The notes below the pieces were generated by a model. That model was not told the DNA's origin, searched no databases, and was given only the letters and a program-made list of their open reading frames with translations. A stretch of DNA of 64,000 nt from Arthrobacter sp. AQ5-05 (GTDB lineage: Bacteria > Actinomycetota > Actinomycetes > Actinomycetales > Micrococcaceae), in NCBI RefSeq assembly GCF_003287975.1, contig NZ_QMKQ01000011.1:1-64000 (forward strand), written 5' to 3'. Shown piece after piece: positions 24,000 through 32,761 of the stretch (positions are counted from its first letter, which is position 1; each line of letters starts with the position of its first letter). A program made the position numbers and the translations under genes.

Positions 24000-26900
24000 G
24001 TGGCAAGCACACGCCCAGCCAACAAGAACGCAGCACCACGAACATCCAGCCCGAGGCCCGTCCGTGCGGCTGGCGCGATCCTGGCAGTGGCCGCTGTGGC
24101 CTTCACCGCATCGTGCACCAACGCGCCGAACGTGGTCGGCACGCCCTCGCGCGTGCTGCAGTCGGTAAATGTGGCCCTTGCCTCCAACGGTTCGATCTCG
24201 GCGGTCAACGGGACCGCCATCTCGGTGGATGACACCACGGGCGATTCCTCCAGCGCAGACACCGTCTATGTCCCGGGCGAGGTCGCCAGCGACCTTCCCG
24301 TCCGGGTGAGCGCGCAGTACCGCACCGCGGAGAAGACCGGCACCAATCTCGAGGAGCTGGCCGGCTACACCGGCCGGATCGAGATCGGCTTGACCGTGGA
24401 AAACCTGACGGTGGCCCCGCGGGACGTGACCTTCGACGTCGCGGGCCAATCCCGCACCGAACCGGCGCTCGTGGGAGCCCCGATGACGATCGCCGCCTCC
24501 ACGGCGCTCAAGGGCGTCTCCCCCGGCAACATCGTGGGCGAATCCGGCTCCGGCTCCGCCGGGACCAACGGCATCATCAGTGCCTCGCCCGAGGGCGAAG
24601 CAGTCATCCAGTGGGCAACGCTCCTGGCCCCTCCTGCCACGGGCGCCAGCACCACGCTGCGCCTGGTCGCCGACGTCACCGACTTCGCCGTCCCGGGCAT
24701 CGATGTGGCCGTGCAGCCTGGCATGTCCACCGACCTCTCGGTCGACGGCGTGCTGGCCTCCGCGTTCGACACCAGCCCCACCTCCGAGCTCGCCCTGCAG
24801 CGGCGCACCATCGACCTCATCGCCGAGGTCAACGACGTGCTCAGCCGTGCCGGCTCCACCATCACGGATGTGCGCAGCAACCTGGAGAGCACCTCGAAGA
24901 CCCTGGGCGTGAGCACCGCTGCACACCTGAAGGAGAGCAGCGACTCCCTGGCCGGGACCCTCAGCGGGCTCAAGGAGCAGCTCGGCTCGCTCAAGACCGA
25001 TCTGGATTCCACCGTCACCGGTGCCGAGACCACGACCCTGGCGCAGCTTTCGCAGACCGTGAACACCGTCGATGACATGCTGGGCGACACCTCGGTCGCC
25101 GTGCCGCGACCCGTGATCAATGGCCAGGGATGTTCGGCAGTTGTCGCTCCGGCCGGCGAGGCCGCGACCGTTTACTCCAGCCTGGTGTTGATGTCCGCCC
25201 AGCTCGACGGCTACGCCCAATCGACCGCAGGCTGCCGCGACGAGGTGGCCACCGCCCTGCAGAAGACCGTGGGCCCGGCCCAGCCGAACACGGAGAACTG
25301 CACCGAGACATCCCTGACCTGCGCGTTCCACGCCTCTTCGATCACCGTGACCGGCGCCCTGCTGAAACTGGTTGGCCAGGGCGACGAATTGGTCGCCACC
25401 CTGAAGCCGGAGGTCATCACCGGCGCCCGGGCCCAGCACCGGAACCTCTCGGATTCCATCGAAGCGCTGTCCACCCAGGTCCAGGCGCTTGACGAAGCCT
25501 CTTCCACGGGCGAAGCCAACAAGGCCCAAGCGGCCAAGGACTCCATCGCGGCCCTGAGGGCATCGGTCAAGGACGCCTACGCCCCGCTCGATGCCGTGAA
25601 CGATGAAGCCAAGGCCTTGGTCAAGGCCGAGCAGACCCGGATCGATGACATCCACAAGGAAGCACTGGCCGCGGTCAAGCTGGTCAAGGACGGGGACAGC
25701 GAGCTGAAGAACCCCTGGATCTACGAGCCGATTGAACATGACAACTCGCTTGACTCGGTGTTCGACCGGAACACCCAGATGGCGGACCGGAACGACGAAC
25801 TCGCGACCGAGTTGTGCGGCCTGATCAGGACCGAAGACGAAGAAGAAGCCACCCTCGACCCGAAGGGTCTTCTGTCCGGCAGCTCCAACGACAACAAGCT
25901 TGACCGCAAGCACGTCGAAGCGCTTCGCGCGTACCTGACCGATGTGCCCTGCCCCGGCGGCGAGGCCGGCAAGTTGAAGTTCTCCAAGCAAGAACCAATG
26001 GACCAGCAGTTGTCCGACCAGGAGCAGGCGTTGACCGACCACGTCAAGGACCTCACGGTCCAGGCCGGCGAGCGGGCGGACCAGGCCAGTGACCAAGCCA
26101 CTGCCTGGAAGTCCTGGGTCGGCGAACAGGCCGGCATCTGGGACGAGCGTGCCAAGGAACAGAGAGTCGCGTGGGAAGAGGTTGCCTCTGCGACCACGGA
26201 CCCGGTCTCCGACGAAGACCTCCAGAAGGCCATCAAGGCTGCCAAGGCCGGCCTCGATGCGATCGGCAAGAGCGTCGACTCCCTGGAAACCAACGTCAAC
26301 GGCGGCGGCAGCCTCAAGGGCTCCATTGCCGACCTGCACACGCGCATCGAGGAGGCCAAGGTGAGCCGTGATTTGATGGGCGGCGCCCTTCAATCCCTGC
26401 AGACGCAGCAGGACACCCTCGAAGGAAGCCTCAAGAAGGCCTTCGCGGACACCCAGAACGCCATGACCGATGAAGTCACCGCGCTGATCGACAGCCAGAT
26501 CCGCGTGGTCTCCGCCCAGGGCGCCGCGGGCAGCGACGCAGTCGTGAAGGCCTTCGACCGCTCGGTGGCCGGCCTGTCCGCTACCGCCGCCGACGTCGAG
26601 GCCAACGCCAAGACCACGGTCGACAAGCAGCATGCTGAACTTGCCAAGCAGGACGCCAGCCTCACGGCGGCAGTCAGCAAGCAGACCGCGGCCTCGCTCG
26701 AGGGCATCGCGCGGAGCACCGGGGCCTCGACGCGGGACGTCGAGGGCGCCTCCAAGTTGTTGGCCTCCGGCCTTTCCAAGGTCATGCTCGACCTCGGCGA
26801 CCGCAAGGTCAACGGCTCCGGCCTGCTCGGCTCCATGGCCACCAGCGCTGCGAAGGCCGACACGGCCGACTACCAGCTGGCGCTGGCCACCAAGAACGCC

Positions 26901-27071
26901 CAGGGCTACGCCAACGTGCGGGCCGAGGACGTCGCGGGGATCCTGCTGCGCCAGGCGCAGTTCAAGGCCTCGCTCGAGGCTGTGTCGGCACTGCCGACCT
27001 TCCACCTCGAGGTGCCAGCGGGCGCCGCGACCCAGACGCTGTATTCCTTCCGCCTGGGAAGCGCCAAGTGA
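24000..27071 (+). CDS. Long coiled-coil lipoprotein, putative type VII-like secretion component
   Basis: The protein has 1,023 residues from GTG 24000, which is preferred because AAGGGG precedes it and it gives a signal sequence of normal length. A lipoprotein-type signal ends in AVAFTASC with Cys39. Residues 40-260 look like a beta-rich domain. After that come long stretches with heptad character (about 265-420 and 540-960; for example SSDSLAGTLSGLKEQLGSLK). One internal segment holds paired cysteines (CTETSLTC). I do not recognise a named family. Its stop overlaps the start of the next gene, and it heads the unit that includes the EssC-like ATPase. A surface-exposed stalk comparable in architecture, not proven in homology, to EsaA/YueB of Firmicutes is one possibility. 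Confidence 0.7.
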   Translation: MASTRPANKNAAPRTSSPRPVRAAGAILAVAAVAFTASCTNAPNVVGTPSRVLQSVNVALASNGSISAVNGTAISVDDTTGDSSSADTVYVPGEVASDLPVRVSAQYRTAEKTGTNLEELAGYTGRIEIGLTVENLTVAPRDVTFDVAGQSRTEPALVGAPMTIAASTALKGVSPGNIVGESGSGSAGTNGIISASPEGEAVIQWATLLAPPATGASTTLRLVADVTDFAVPGIDVAVQPGMSTDLSVDGVLASAFDTSPTSELALQRRTIDLIAEVNDVLSRAGSTITDVRSNLESTSKTLGVSTAAHLKESSDSLAGTLSGLKEQLGSLKTDLDSTVTGAETTTLAQLSQTVNTVDDMLGDTSVAVPRPVINGQGCSAVVAPAGEAATVYSSLVLMSAQLDGYAQSTAGCRDEVATALQKTVGPAQPNTENCTETSLTCAFHASSITVTGALLKLVGQGDELVATLKPEVITGARAQHRNLSDSIEALSTQVQALDEASSTGEANKAQAAKDSIAALRASVKDAYAPLDAVNDEAKALVKAEQTRIDDIHKEALAAVKLVKDGDSELKNPWIYEPIEHDNSLDSVFDRNTQMADRNDELATELCGLIRTEDEEEATLDPKGLLSGSSNDNKLDRKHVEALRAYLTDVPCPGGEAGKLKFSKQEPMDQQLSDQEQALTDHVKDLTVQAGERADQASDQATAWKSWVGEQAGIWDERAKEQRVAWEEVASATTDPVSDEDLQKAIKAAKAGLDAIGKSVDSLETNVNGGGSLKGSIADLHTRIEEAKVSRDLMGGALQSLQTQQDTLEGSLKKAFADTQNAMTDEVTALIDSQIRVVSAQGAAGSDAVVKAFDRSVAGLSATAADVEANAKTTVDKQHAELAKQDASLTAAVSKQTAASLEGIARSTGASTRDVEGASKLLASGLSKVMLDLGDRKVNGSGLLGSMATSAAKADTADYQLALATKNAQGYANVRAEDVAGILLRQAQFKASLEAVSALPTFHLEVPAGAATQTLYSFRLGSAK

Positions 27072-28402
27072 GCCGTCTCGCAACGCGGCGCGGGCTCATC
27101 TCCGCCGGGGTTGTTGTCGTGGCAGTGGCTGCGGTCATCGCCCTGTCGGTCTTCCTGTTCCGACCGGCCGACGCCGCAATCGGCGAGCCCGTCGAGTCAG
27201 GCGTCCCGGTGGCACTGTCCGCCGCCAACCTCCCTGCCGACACCAAGATCGGCGTCGTGCTGACGCTCGGCTCCGGGACCGGCGCGGCGTGGAAGGACGC
27301 GGCCCAGGGCGCGGCGGTCGCCGCGCACCGCTTCTCCCTTTCGGGCACGCCCGTCACCCTGTCCACCGCCGATGACAGAGGCACCGCCGAAGGCGCACGC
27401 ACGGCCGTGGAAAAGCTGGTTTCCGAGAACGTCGCCGGGATCGTGGTGGCCACCGACGGACCGCAGGTTCCCGACGCGCTCTCGGCCGCGGCCGACGCCG
27501 GGATCCCGGTGCTGCTTCCCTATGACGCGGGCAAGATCGAATCCGCCGGGCCCGCCTGGCGCACGGGCCCCACGCAGGCACAACTGTCCAAGGCACTGTC
27601 CTCGGCCCTGGCCGGCGCGAAGCGCCCGCTGCTCATCGACGCTGGCGGCGGGGCCCCGGATGCCGTGGACGTCTCCGCAAGCATTTCCTTCGAGCCGGGC
27701 GCCGATCCAGAGGCGCTGGCCACCGATGTCGCCCGGCGCACCGGGGTCGCGGAACCCGCAAAGGCCGACGGCACCCCGCCACGGGCCCCGGTGGCCAAGC
27801 CCGCCGACGCCATCCTGCTCACGGGCAGCCCGGCCCAACAAGCCACCGTGGTCCATGCCCTGCAATCGGCCAATGTCGCCGTCCCCCTCGTGCTGGCAGC
27901 CGGGGCCACCAGCCCCGCTTTCCCCGCCGAGCTTGCCAAGGCCGGCGGCACCGCCTCCGGGCGGCTGTCCACCGCCGGCGCGGACGCCACGGACGCCGCG
28001 GCCCTGCGCCCGGATGGTTCCGGCCGTGCCATGTCCGGATTCCTCGCCGGCCTGCGGGTCCTGGCCCAGGAGCCCGAAGCCATGAACCTTACCGGGGACG
28101 TGCCCTTCACCGGTCTCGCGCATGCCGCGGACTCGCGCAGCCACGACGCCGTGGTGGCCCTGGTCCGTGCGGTCTCCGCCGCCGGCAGCAACAATCCGGC
28201 CAACGTCGCCCAGGCCCTCGGCACCCTCGCGCTCGGCCCCGCGGACGGGATCGCCGGGGGCGCGCTGGACTTCACCCGCCCCGACGCCCTGGACGCGGAA
28301 GTAGTGGTGCTGCACCTCTCGGGCCAGGACCTGGGCCTGCGCCCGCAAGGTTCCTCCGGCGGTGCGCCGGTCTCCTGGTTCGCGCGCCCCGCCATAGACT
28401 GA
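27068..28402 (+). CDS. Membrane-anchored periplasmic-binding-protein-like (type 1 fold) protein
   Basis: The 444-residue protein begins with a basic tip and a single hydrophobic anchor (residues 10-31) lacking a lipobox. The rest resembles the type 1 periplasmic binding fold of branched-chain amino acid receptors: TKIGVVLTLGSGTGAAWKDA, then VEKLVSENVAGIVVATDGPQ and SAAADAGIPVLLPYD. The GTG start overlaps the previous stop by 4 bases, and the ATPase gene follows after 33 bases, so it belongs to the same operon. No ABC permease or ATPase accompanies it. It might sense or scaffold rather than feed a transporter, but there is no direct evidence. Confidence 0.7.
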   Translation: MSRLATRRGLISAGVVVVAVAAVIALSVFLFRPADAAIGEPVESGVPVALSAANLPADTKIGVVLTLGSGTGAAWKDAAQGAAVAAHRFSLSGTPVTLSTADDRGTAEGARTAVEKLVSENVAGIVVATDGPQVPDALSAAADAGIPVLLPYDAGKIESAGPAWRTGPTQAQLSKALSSALAGAKRPLLIDAGGGAPDAVDVSASISFEPGADPEALATDVARRTGVAEPAKADGTPPRAPVAKPADAILLTGSPAQQATVVHALQSANVAVPLVLAAGATSPAFPAELAKAGGTASGRLSTAGADATDAAALRPDGSGRAMSGFLAGLRVLAQEPEAMNLTGDVPFTGLAHAADSRSHDAVVALVRAVSAAGSNNPANVAQALGTLALGPADGIAGGALDFTRPDALDAEVVVLHLSGQDLGLRPQGSSGGAPVSWFARPAID

Positions 28403-28435
28403 CCCACAGGTTCCCCCCAACGAAAGGAGCGCGCG

Positions 28436-31400
28436 GTGCGCGTGCTGATCCGGACCGATGGCCAGCGGCTTGACCGGGAGCTGGGCAGCTTCGCTCCCGC
28501 CACGACGCTCGCGCAGCTACTGGTTTCCGCCGGCGCCGCCGCCCCGGCCCCCGGTTCCACGCTCTACGTGGACGCCGCCGCGGTGCCCGCCGACACCCCG
28601 CTTGCCGAGTTGCTGCTGCTGGAGGGCAGCACCATCTCCTTGGCCCCGGTCCCACGCCCGGAGCCGCTGCGCGGCTGGAGCGCCACGGTCTCCGGTGGCC
28701 TGGAAGCCGGGACCATCGTCCCGCTGCCGGCCCACCGCCCGCTGGTCATCGGCCGCTCCCCGCAGGCGGATCTGGTGCTGGGAACCGAAAGCGCCTCCTG
28801 GAACCACGCCAGCGTGCAGCTAGAGGGCGAGGGAGTGCGCGTGCGGGACGCCGGCTCGACCAACGGCACGCTGCTGGCCGGGGAACCGGTTGACCAGGAC
28901 GGCGTACTGCTCACCGCGCCGGCCACCCTGCTCATGGGCGGGACGACGGTGCTGCTGCGCCCGGGGCTCGTCGAAAGCCTCGCCCCGGAACCCGGGTCGC
29001 TGCACAACCTCACCCCCGCCGCCACCGCGCCCTTCAACCGGCCCCCGCGCCCCGGCAACCCGCCGGAACCCGATCCGCTGTCCGCACCGGTGCGCAAGGA
29101 CGTCCCGCCGGCCTCCAAGTTCAGCTACATCACGGTGCTGGCCCCGTTGCTGCTGGCCGGGGCCATGGTCCTGATGCTCGGGGACGCCCGCTTCGCGATG
29201 TTCGCCGCGCTGAGCCCGGTCATGGCCGTGGGAATGTTCTTCGAGCAGAAGCACCGCCGGAAAAGAAACCTCAAGGAAGAGGACGAGCGGTTCACCGTGG
29301 CCCTGGCCGACTTCGCCGCCGAGGTCGCCGACGCTGCAGCTGCCCAGGGAACCCGCCGCCACGCACGGATCCCCGACCCTGCAACGGTGCTGCGCATCGC
29401 CGCGCTGCCCACCACCGCGCTGTGGCAGCGCAGAAACGGTTCCCCGGGGTTCCTGGCGTTGAACGCCGGGACCGGGGACGTGCCCTGGGCCCCGAAGCTC
29501 GATGGCCGTGGTGCCCCGGTGCCCGACAAGCTGGTCCGCGAGGCCCTGGAAGCCAGCCGGATCCCCGCCGCACCGGTGCTGGTGGACCTCACCGACGCCG
29601 GGGTCGTGGGCATCGTCGGGGACCGCGCCGGCGCCTTGGCGCTGGCCCGCTCGCTGCTCACCCAGGCCGCGGTGCACGCCGGGCCGGCGGACCTGTCCGT
29701 CGCGGTGTTCTGCGACCGCGGGCGCCACGAGGACTGGGCGTGGGCCTCCTGGCTGCCGCACACCCGCCGGCCGGGCACCGCCGAACGCTGGCTGTCCGAT
29801 GACCGCAAGCGCAGCGCCGCCCTGCTGCGGGCCCTGCGCGAGTCCCTGGACGAATCCCCGGGCGGAACCACCTTGCTGGTGCTCGATTCCGAGGTGCTCA
29901 CCGAGGGCCGCGATGCCCCGGCGCGCGAGCTGCTGGGCCACGGACGCCCCATCCCGGGTCTGGGCACCCGCGGCCCGGCGCAGGGGGCGCGGGTGGGCGG
30001 CATCGTGATCGCCGCCTCCGAGCAACAGCTGCCCGCCTCCTGCACCACCGTCATCACCGTCGGCGCCGATGCCGCCGCCTCGGTGCACGACCTCGGCGAG
30101 CTCACTTTCGTTCCCGACGTGGTGCTCTCCGGCCTCGGCCTTGGGGCAGCCGAGCGCTGCGCCATGGACCTGGCCCGCTTTGAGGATCCCGAGCTGGTGG
30201 TCCCAGGCGCGGCCCTGCCCTCCCTGGTGCGCCTGCCCGAGCTGCCCGGCATGCCGGCGCCCGACGCGGAGTCGATCCGCGCGGCGTGGGCCAAGGCCAA
30301 GGGGTTCTCCGCCCCCATCGGCACCTCCGAGTCCGGGACGTTGTCCCTGGATTTGGTCAAGGACGGGCCGCACGGGCTGGTCGGCGGCACCACAGGTTCG
30401 GGCAAAAGCGAATTCTTGCGCTCGCTGGTCGCCGGGCTCGCGGCCCGCAACGACGCCACCAGGCTGAACTTCATCCTCATCGACTTCAAGGGCGGCGCCG
30501 CGTTCGCCGCCTGCGAGGGGCTGCCGCACACCATCGGCACCATCTCCAACCTCGACGAGCAGCTGGCCGATCGGGCCCTGCGCTCCCTCGAGGCGGAGAT
30601 GGCCCGGCGCCAGCGCATCTTCGCCTCGGCCGGGGAGGACATCGACAACCTCGACGCCTACCTGGCAACCAACCCGGAAGAGACCATGCCGCGGCTGCTG
30701 TTGGTGGTCGACGAGTTCGCGATGCTCGCCAAGGACTTCCCCGAGGTGCTCTCCTCGCTGGTCTCGGTCGCCGCGGTCGGGCGAACCCTGGGCGTGCACA
30801 TGATCCTGGCGACCCAGCGACCCGCCGGGGTGGTCAATGATGACATCCTGGCCAACACCAACCTGCGCGTGGCGCTGCGCGTGCAAAGCCGCGACGATTC
30901 CTCCAACGTCATCGGCGTCCCGGCGGCGGCGGGCATCACCCGCGCGCAGACCGGGCGGGCCTACATCAAGCTGGGACAGGACGAGATCACCGGCGTGCAG
31001 ACTGCATTGGTCACCGGGCGCGCCTCCCGGGCCGATTCCACCGAGCTGGTGCTCCACGAGATCGGGCACTTCGGGCATCGGGCACCCGTCCAGGCCCCGG
31101 CCCCGGGCGCCGAGTCCGGGGCCAGCGACCTGGATGAGCTCATCGAGGCCATCAACGAAGCCCACCAGGCTGCGGGCTTCGGGGTGCCGCGGCCCGTGTG
31201 GCCCGTGGCGCTGGGAGAACGCGTCGCCCTGGCCGGCTTCGGCCCCGCGGACGAGGCTGCCGAAGCTGCGCCGGGGCACCGGACCTCCGGGGTTCCGGTG
31301 GTCGGAGCGGTGCGCGGGCGCTGCATCGAGGTTGCATTGAAGGACGAGCCGGAGGCCCAACGCCAGCGTCCGGCCGGCTGGGACCTGGCGAGGGGCAACC

Positions 31401-32743
31401 TGCTGCTGCTGGGCATCGCCGGGTCTGGCACCAGCACCACGCTGGCTTCCCTGGCCCTGGCCGCCGCGGCCGCCACCGATCCCCAGGACCTTGACCTGCT
31501 GGTGCTGGACACCGGTTCCCGCGCCTTGGCCCCGCTGACTGCCCTGCCGCACACTTCCGCGTACGTGGGCACCGGCCCCGGATCCAGGGAACAGCAGGCC
31601 CGCTTCCTGCGCCACCTGCGCACCGAGCTTCTCCGCCGCCGCGCGGATCCCGAGGTGCGCCGCGAAACACTGGTGCTCATAGACGGGCTGGCCACGCTGC
31701 GCGACGAATTCGCCGACTACGACGGGCAGGGCCTGCTTGACGCGCTGAACCGCGCCTACGCCGACGGTCCGGCCCTAGGCCTGCACTTCGCCGTGTCCAC
31801 GACCCGGGCCAAGGCGGTGCCCTCGGCCATCGACGAGGTCACCATCCAGAAGTGGCTCTACCGGCTGGCAGACCCCTACGACTACTCGGCCCTGGGCGTG
31901 CGCGGGTCCAACGTCCCGGCCGCGGTCCCCGGCCGCTGCGTCGATGCCGGATCGCTGCGCCAGATGCATGTCGCCACCCCCGGCATCTCTCTGGCCGCCG
32001 CCGTGGAGCGGGTGGCGGCGCGCTGGGCGGATGCGGAGCAGAAGCCCGCGGCCATCGGCAGGCTGCCCGGGGAACTCACGGTCGGCCAGCTCGGCGTGCC
32101 GGCTTCGCTGGCCGGCGAGCCGTGGCGCTTCCCGGTCGGGTTGCGCGAGGAGGACCTGGCCCCGGGCGTGCTGGAGGTCTACGAGGGCGAGCACGTGCTC
32201 ATCTCCGGGCCCTCACGCTCGGGCAAGTCCACGCTGCTGCTGGGCCTGGCCGAGTCGATCCGCGCCGCGGCCACTGCCGATGGGCAGCCCGTGGCGCTCT
32301 GGGGCGCCTGCGACAGGCGCTCCCCGCTGGCCACCGCGGACCTGGACCGCGTGGCGGTGGGTCCGGAGGACCTGCCGGCGCTGCTGGCCTCGATCCGGCT
32401 CGAGCGCGGGCCCGTGGTACTGCTCATCGACGACGCGGAGCGCTTCGAGGACTCCGATGCGTCCCTGGCCAACCTGCTGGCCTCCTCGGCCCGGGTCTGC
32501 GTGATCGCCGCGGGCCGCGCGGCGGACCTGCGGGGGCTGTATGCGCACTGGACCAAGGCGCTGCGCAAGTCGCGCTGCGGGGTGCTGCTGGTCCCCGACG
32601 TCGACTACGATGGCGAGCTGCTCGGGGTGACCCTGCCGCGCCGGGCTCCGGTGGCGGTGACCCCGGGGCGCGGCTACCTCTGTGTCGGCGGGGCCCCGGC
32701 CTTCATTCAGGCCATGCGTCCGGGCGCCGCAAGCGACGACTGA
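28436..32743 (+). CDS. EssC/EccC-like FHA-FtsK/SpoIIIE ATPase of a type VII-like system
   Basis: This 1,435-residue protein starts at GTG 28436 after AAAGGAG. Residues 1-75 look like a small beta-grasp domain. An FHA domain follows at about 83-175 (GRSPQADLVLG, DAGSTNGTLLAG). Two membrane helices lie at about 231-248 and 253-269, and a cytoplasmic region with three FtsK/SpoIIIE ATPase modules completes the protein. Module 1 is canonical: Walker A GGTTGSGKSE near 650 and Walker B LLLVVDEFAML near 757. Module 2 has GIAGSGTSTT near 992, in which the Walker Lys is Thr. Module 3 has GPSRSGKSTLL near 1,258 and LLIDDAERFED. This is the architecture of the coupling ATPase that drives WXG100/effector export. 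Confidence 0.85.
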   Translation: MRVLIRTDGQRLDRELGSFAPATTLAQLLVSAGAAAPAPGSTLYVDAAAVPADTPLAELLLLEGSTISLAPVPRPEPLRGWSATVSGGLEAGTIVPLPAHRPLVIGRSPQADLVLGTESASWNHASVQLEGEGVRVRDAGSTNGTLLAGEPVDQDGVLLTAPATLLMGGTTVLLRPGLVESLAPEPGSLHNLTPAATAPFNRPPRPGNPPEPDPLSAPVRKDVPPASKFSYITVLAPLLLAGAMVLMLGDARFAMFAALSPVMAVGMFFEQKHRRKRNLKEEDERFTVALADFAAEVADAAAAQGTRRHARIPDPATVLRIAALPTTALWQRRNGSPGFLALNAGTGDVPWAPKLDGRGAPVPDKLVREALEASRIPAAPVLVDLTDAGVVGIVGDRAGALALARSLLTQAAVHAGPADLSVAVFCDRGRHEDWAWASWLPHTRRPGTAERWLSDDRKRSAALLRALRESLDESPGGTTLLVLDSEVLTEGRDAPARELLGHGRPIPGLGTRGPAQGARVGGIVIAASEQQLPASCTTVITVGADAAASVHDLGELTFVPDVVLSGLGLGAAERCAMDLARFEDPELVVPGAALPSLVRLPELPGMPAPDAESIRAAWAKAKGFSAPIGTSESGTLSLDLVKDGPHGLVGGTTGSGKSEFLRSLVAGLAARNDATRLNFILIDFKGGAAFAACEGLPHTIGTISNLDEQLADRALRSLEAEMARRQRIFASAGEDIDNLDAYLATNPEETMPRLLLVVDEFAMLAKDFPEVLSSLVSVAAVGRTLGVHMILATQRPAGVVNDDILANTNLRVALRVQSRDDSSNVIGVPAAAGITRAQTGRAYIKLGQDEITGVQTALVTGRASRADSTELVLHEIGHFGHRAPVQAPAPGAESGASDLDELIEAINEAHQAAGFGVPRPVWPVALGERVALAGFGPADEAAEAAPGHRTSGVPVVGAVRGRCIEVALKDEPEAQRQRPAGWDLARGNLLLLGIAGSGTSTTLASLALAAAAATDPQDLDLLVLDTGSRALAPLTALPHTSAYVGTGPGSREQQARFLRHLRTELLRRRADPEVRRETLVLIDGLATLRDEFADYDGQGLLDALNRAYADGPALGLHFAVSTTRAKAVPSAIDEVTIQKWLYRLADPYDYSALGVRGSNVPAAVPGRCVDAGSLRQMHVATPGISLAAAVERVAARWADAEQKPAAIGRLPGELTVGQLGVPASLAGEPWRFPVGLREEDLAPGVLEVYEGEHVLISGPSRSGKSTLLLGLAESIRAAATADGQPVALWGACDRRSPLATADLDRVAVGPEDLPALLASIRLERGPVVLLIDDAERFEDSDASLANLLASSARVCVIAAGRAADLRGLYAHWTKALRKSRCGVLLVPDVDYDGELLGVTLPRRAPVAVTPGRGYLCVGGAPAFIQAMRPGAASDD

Positions 32744-32761
32744 AACGTGCCGGGGCCCGGG

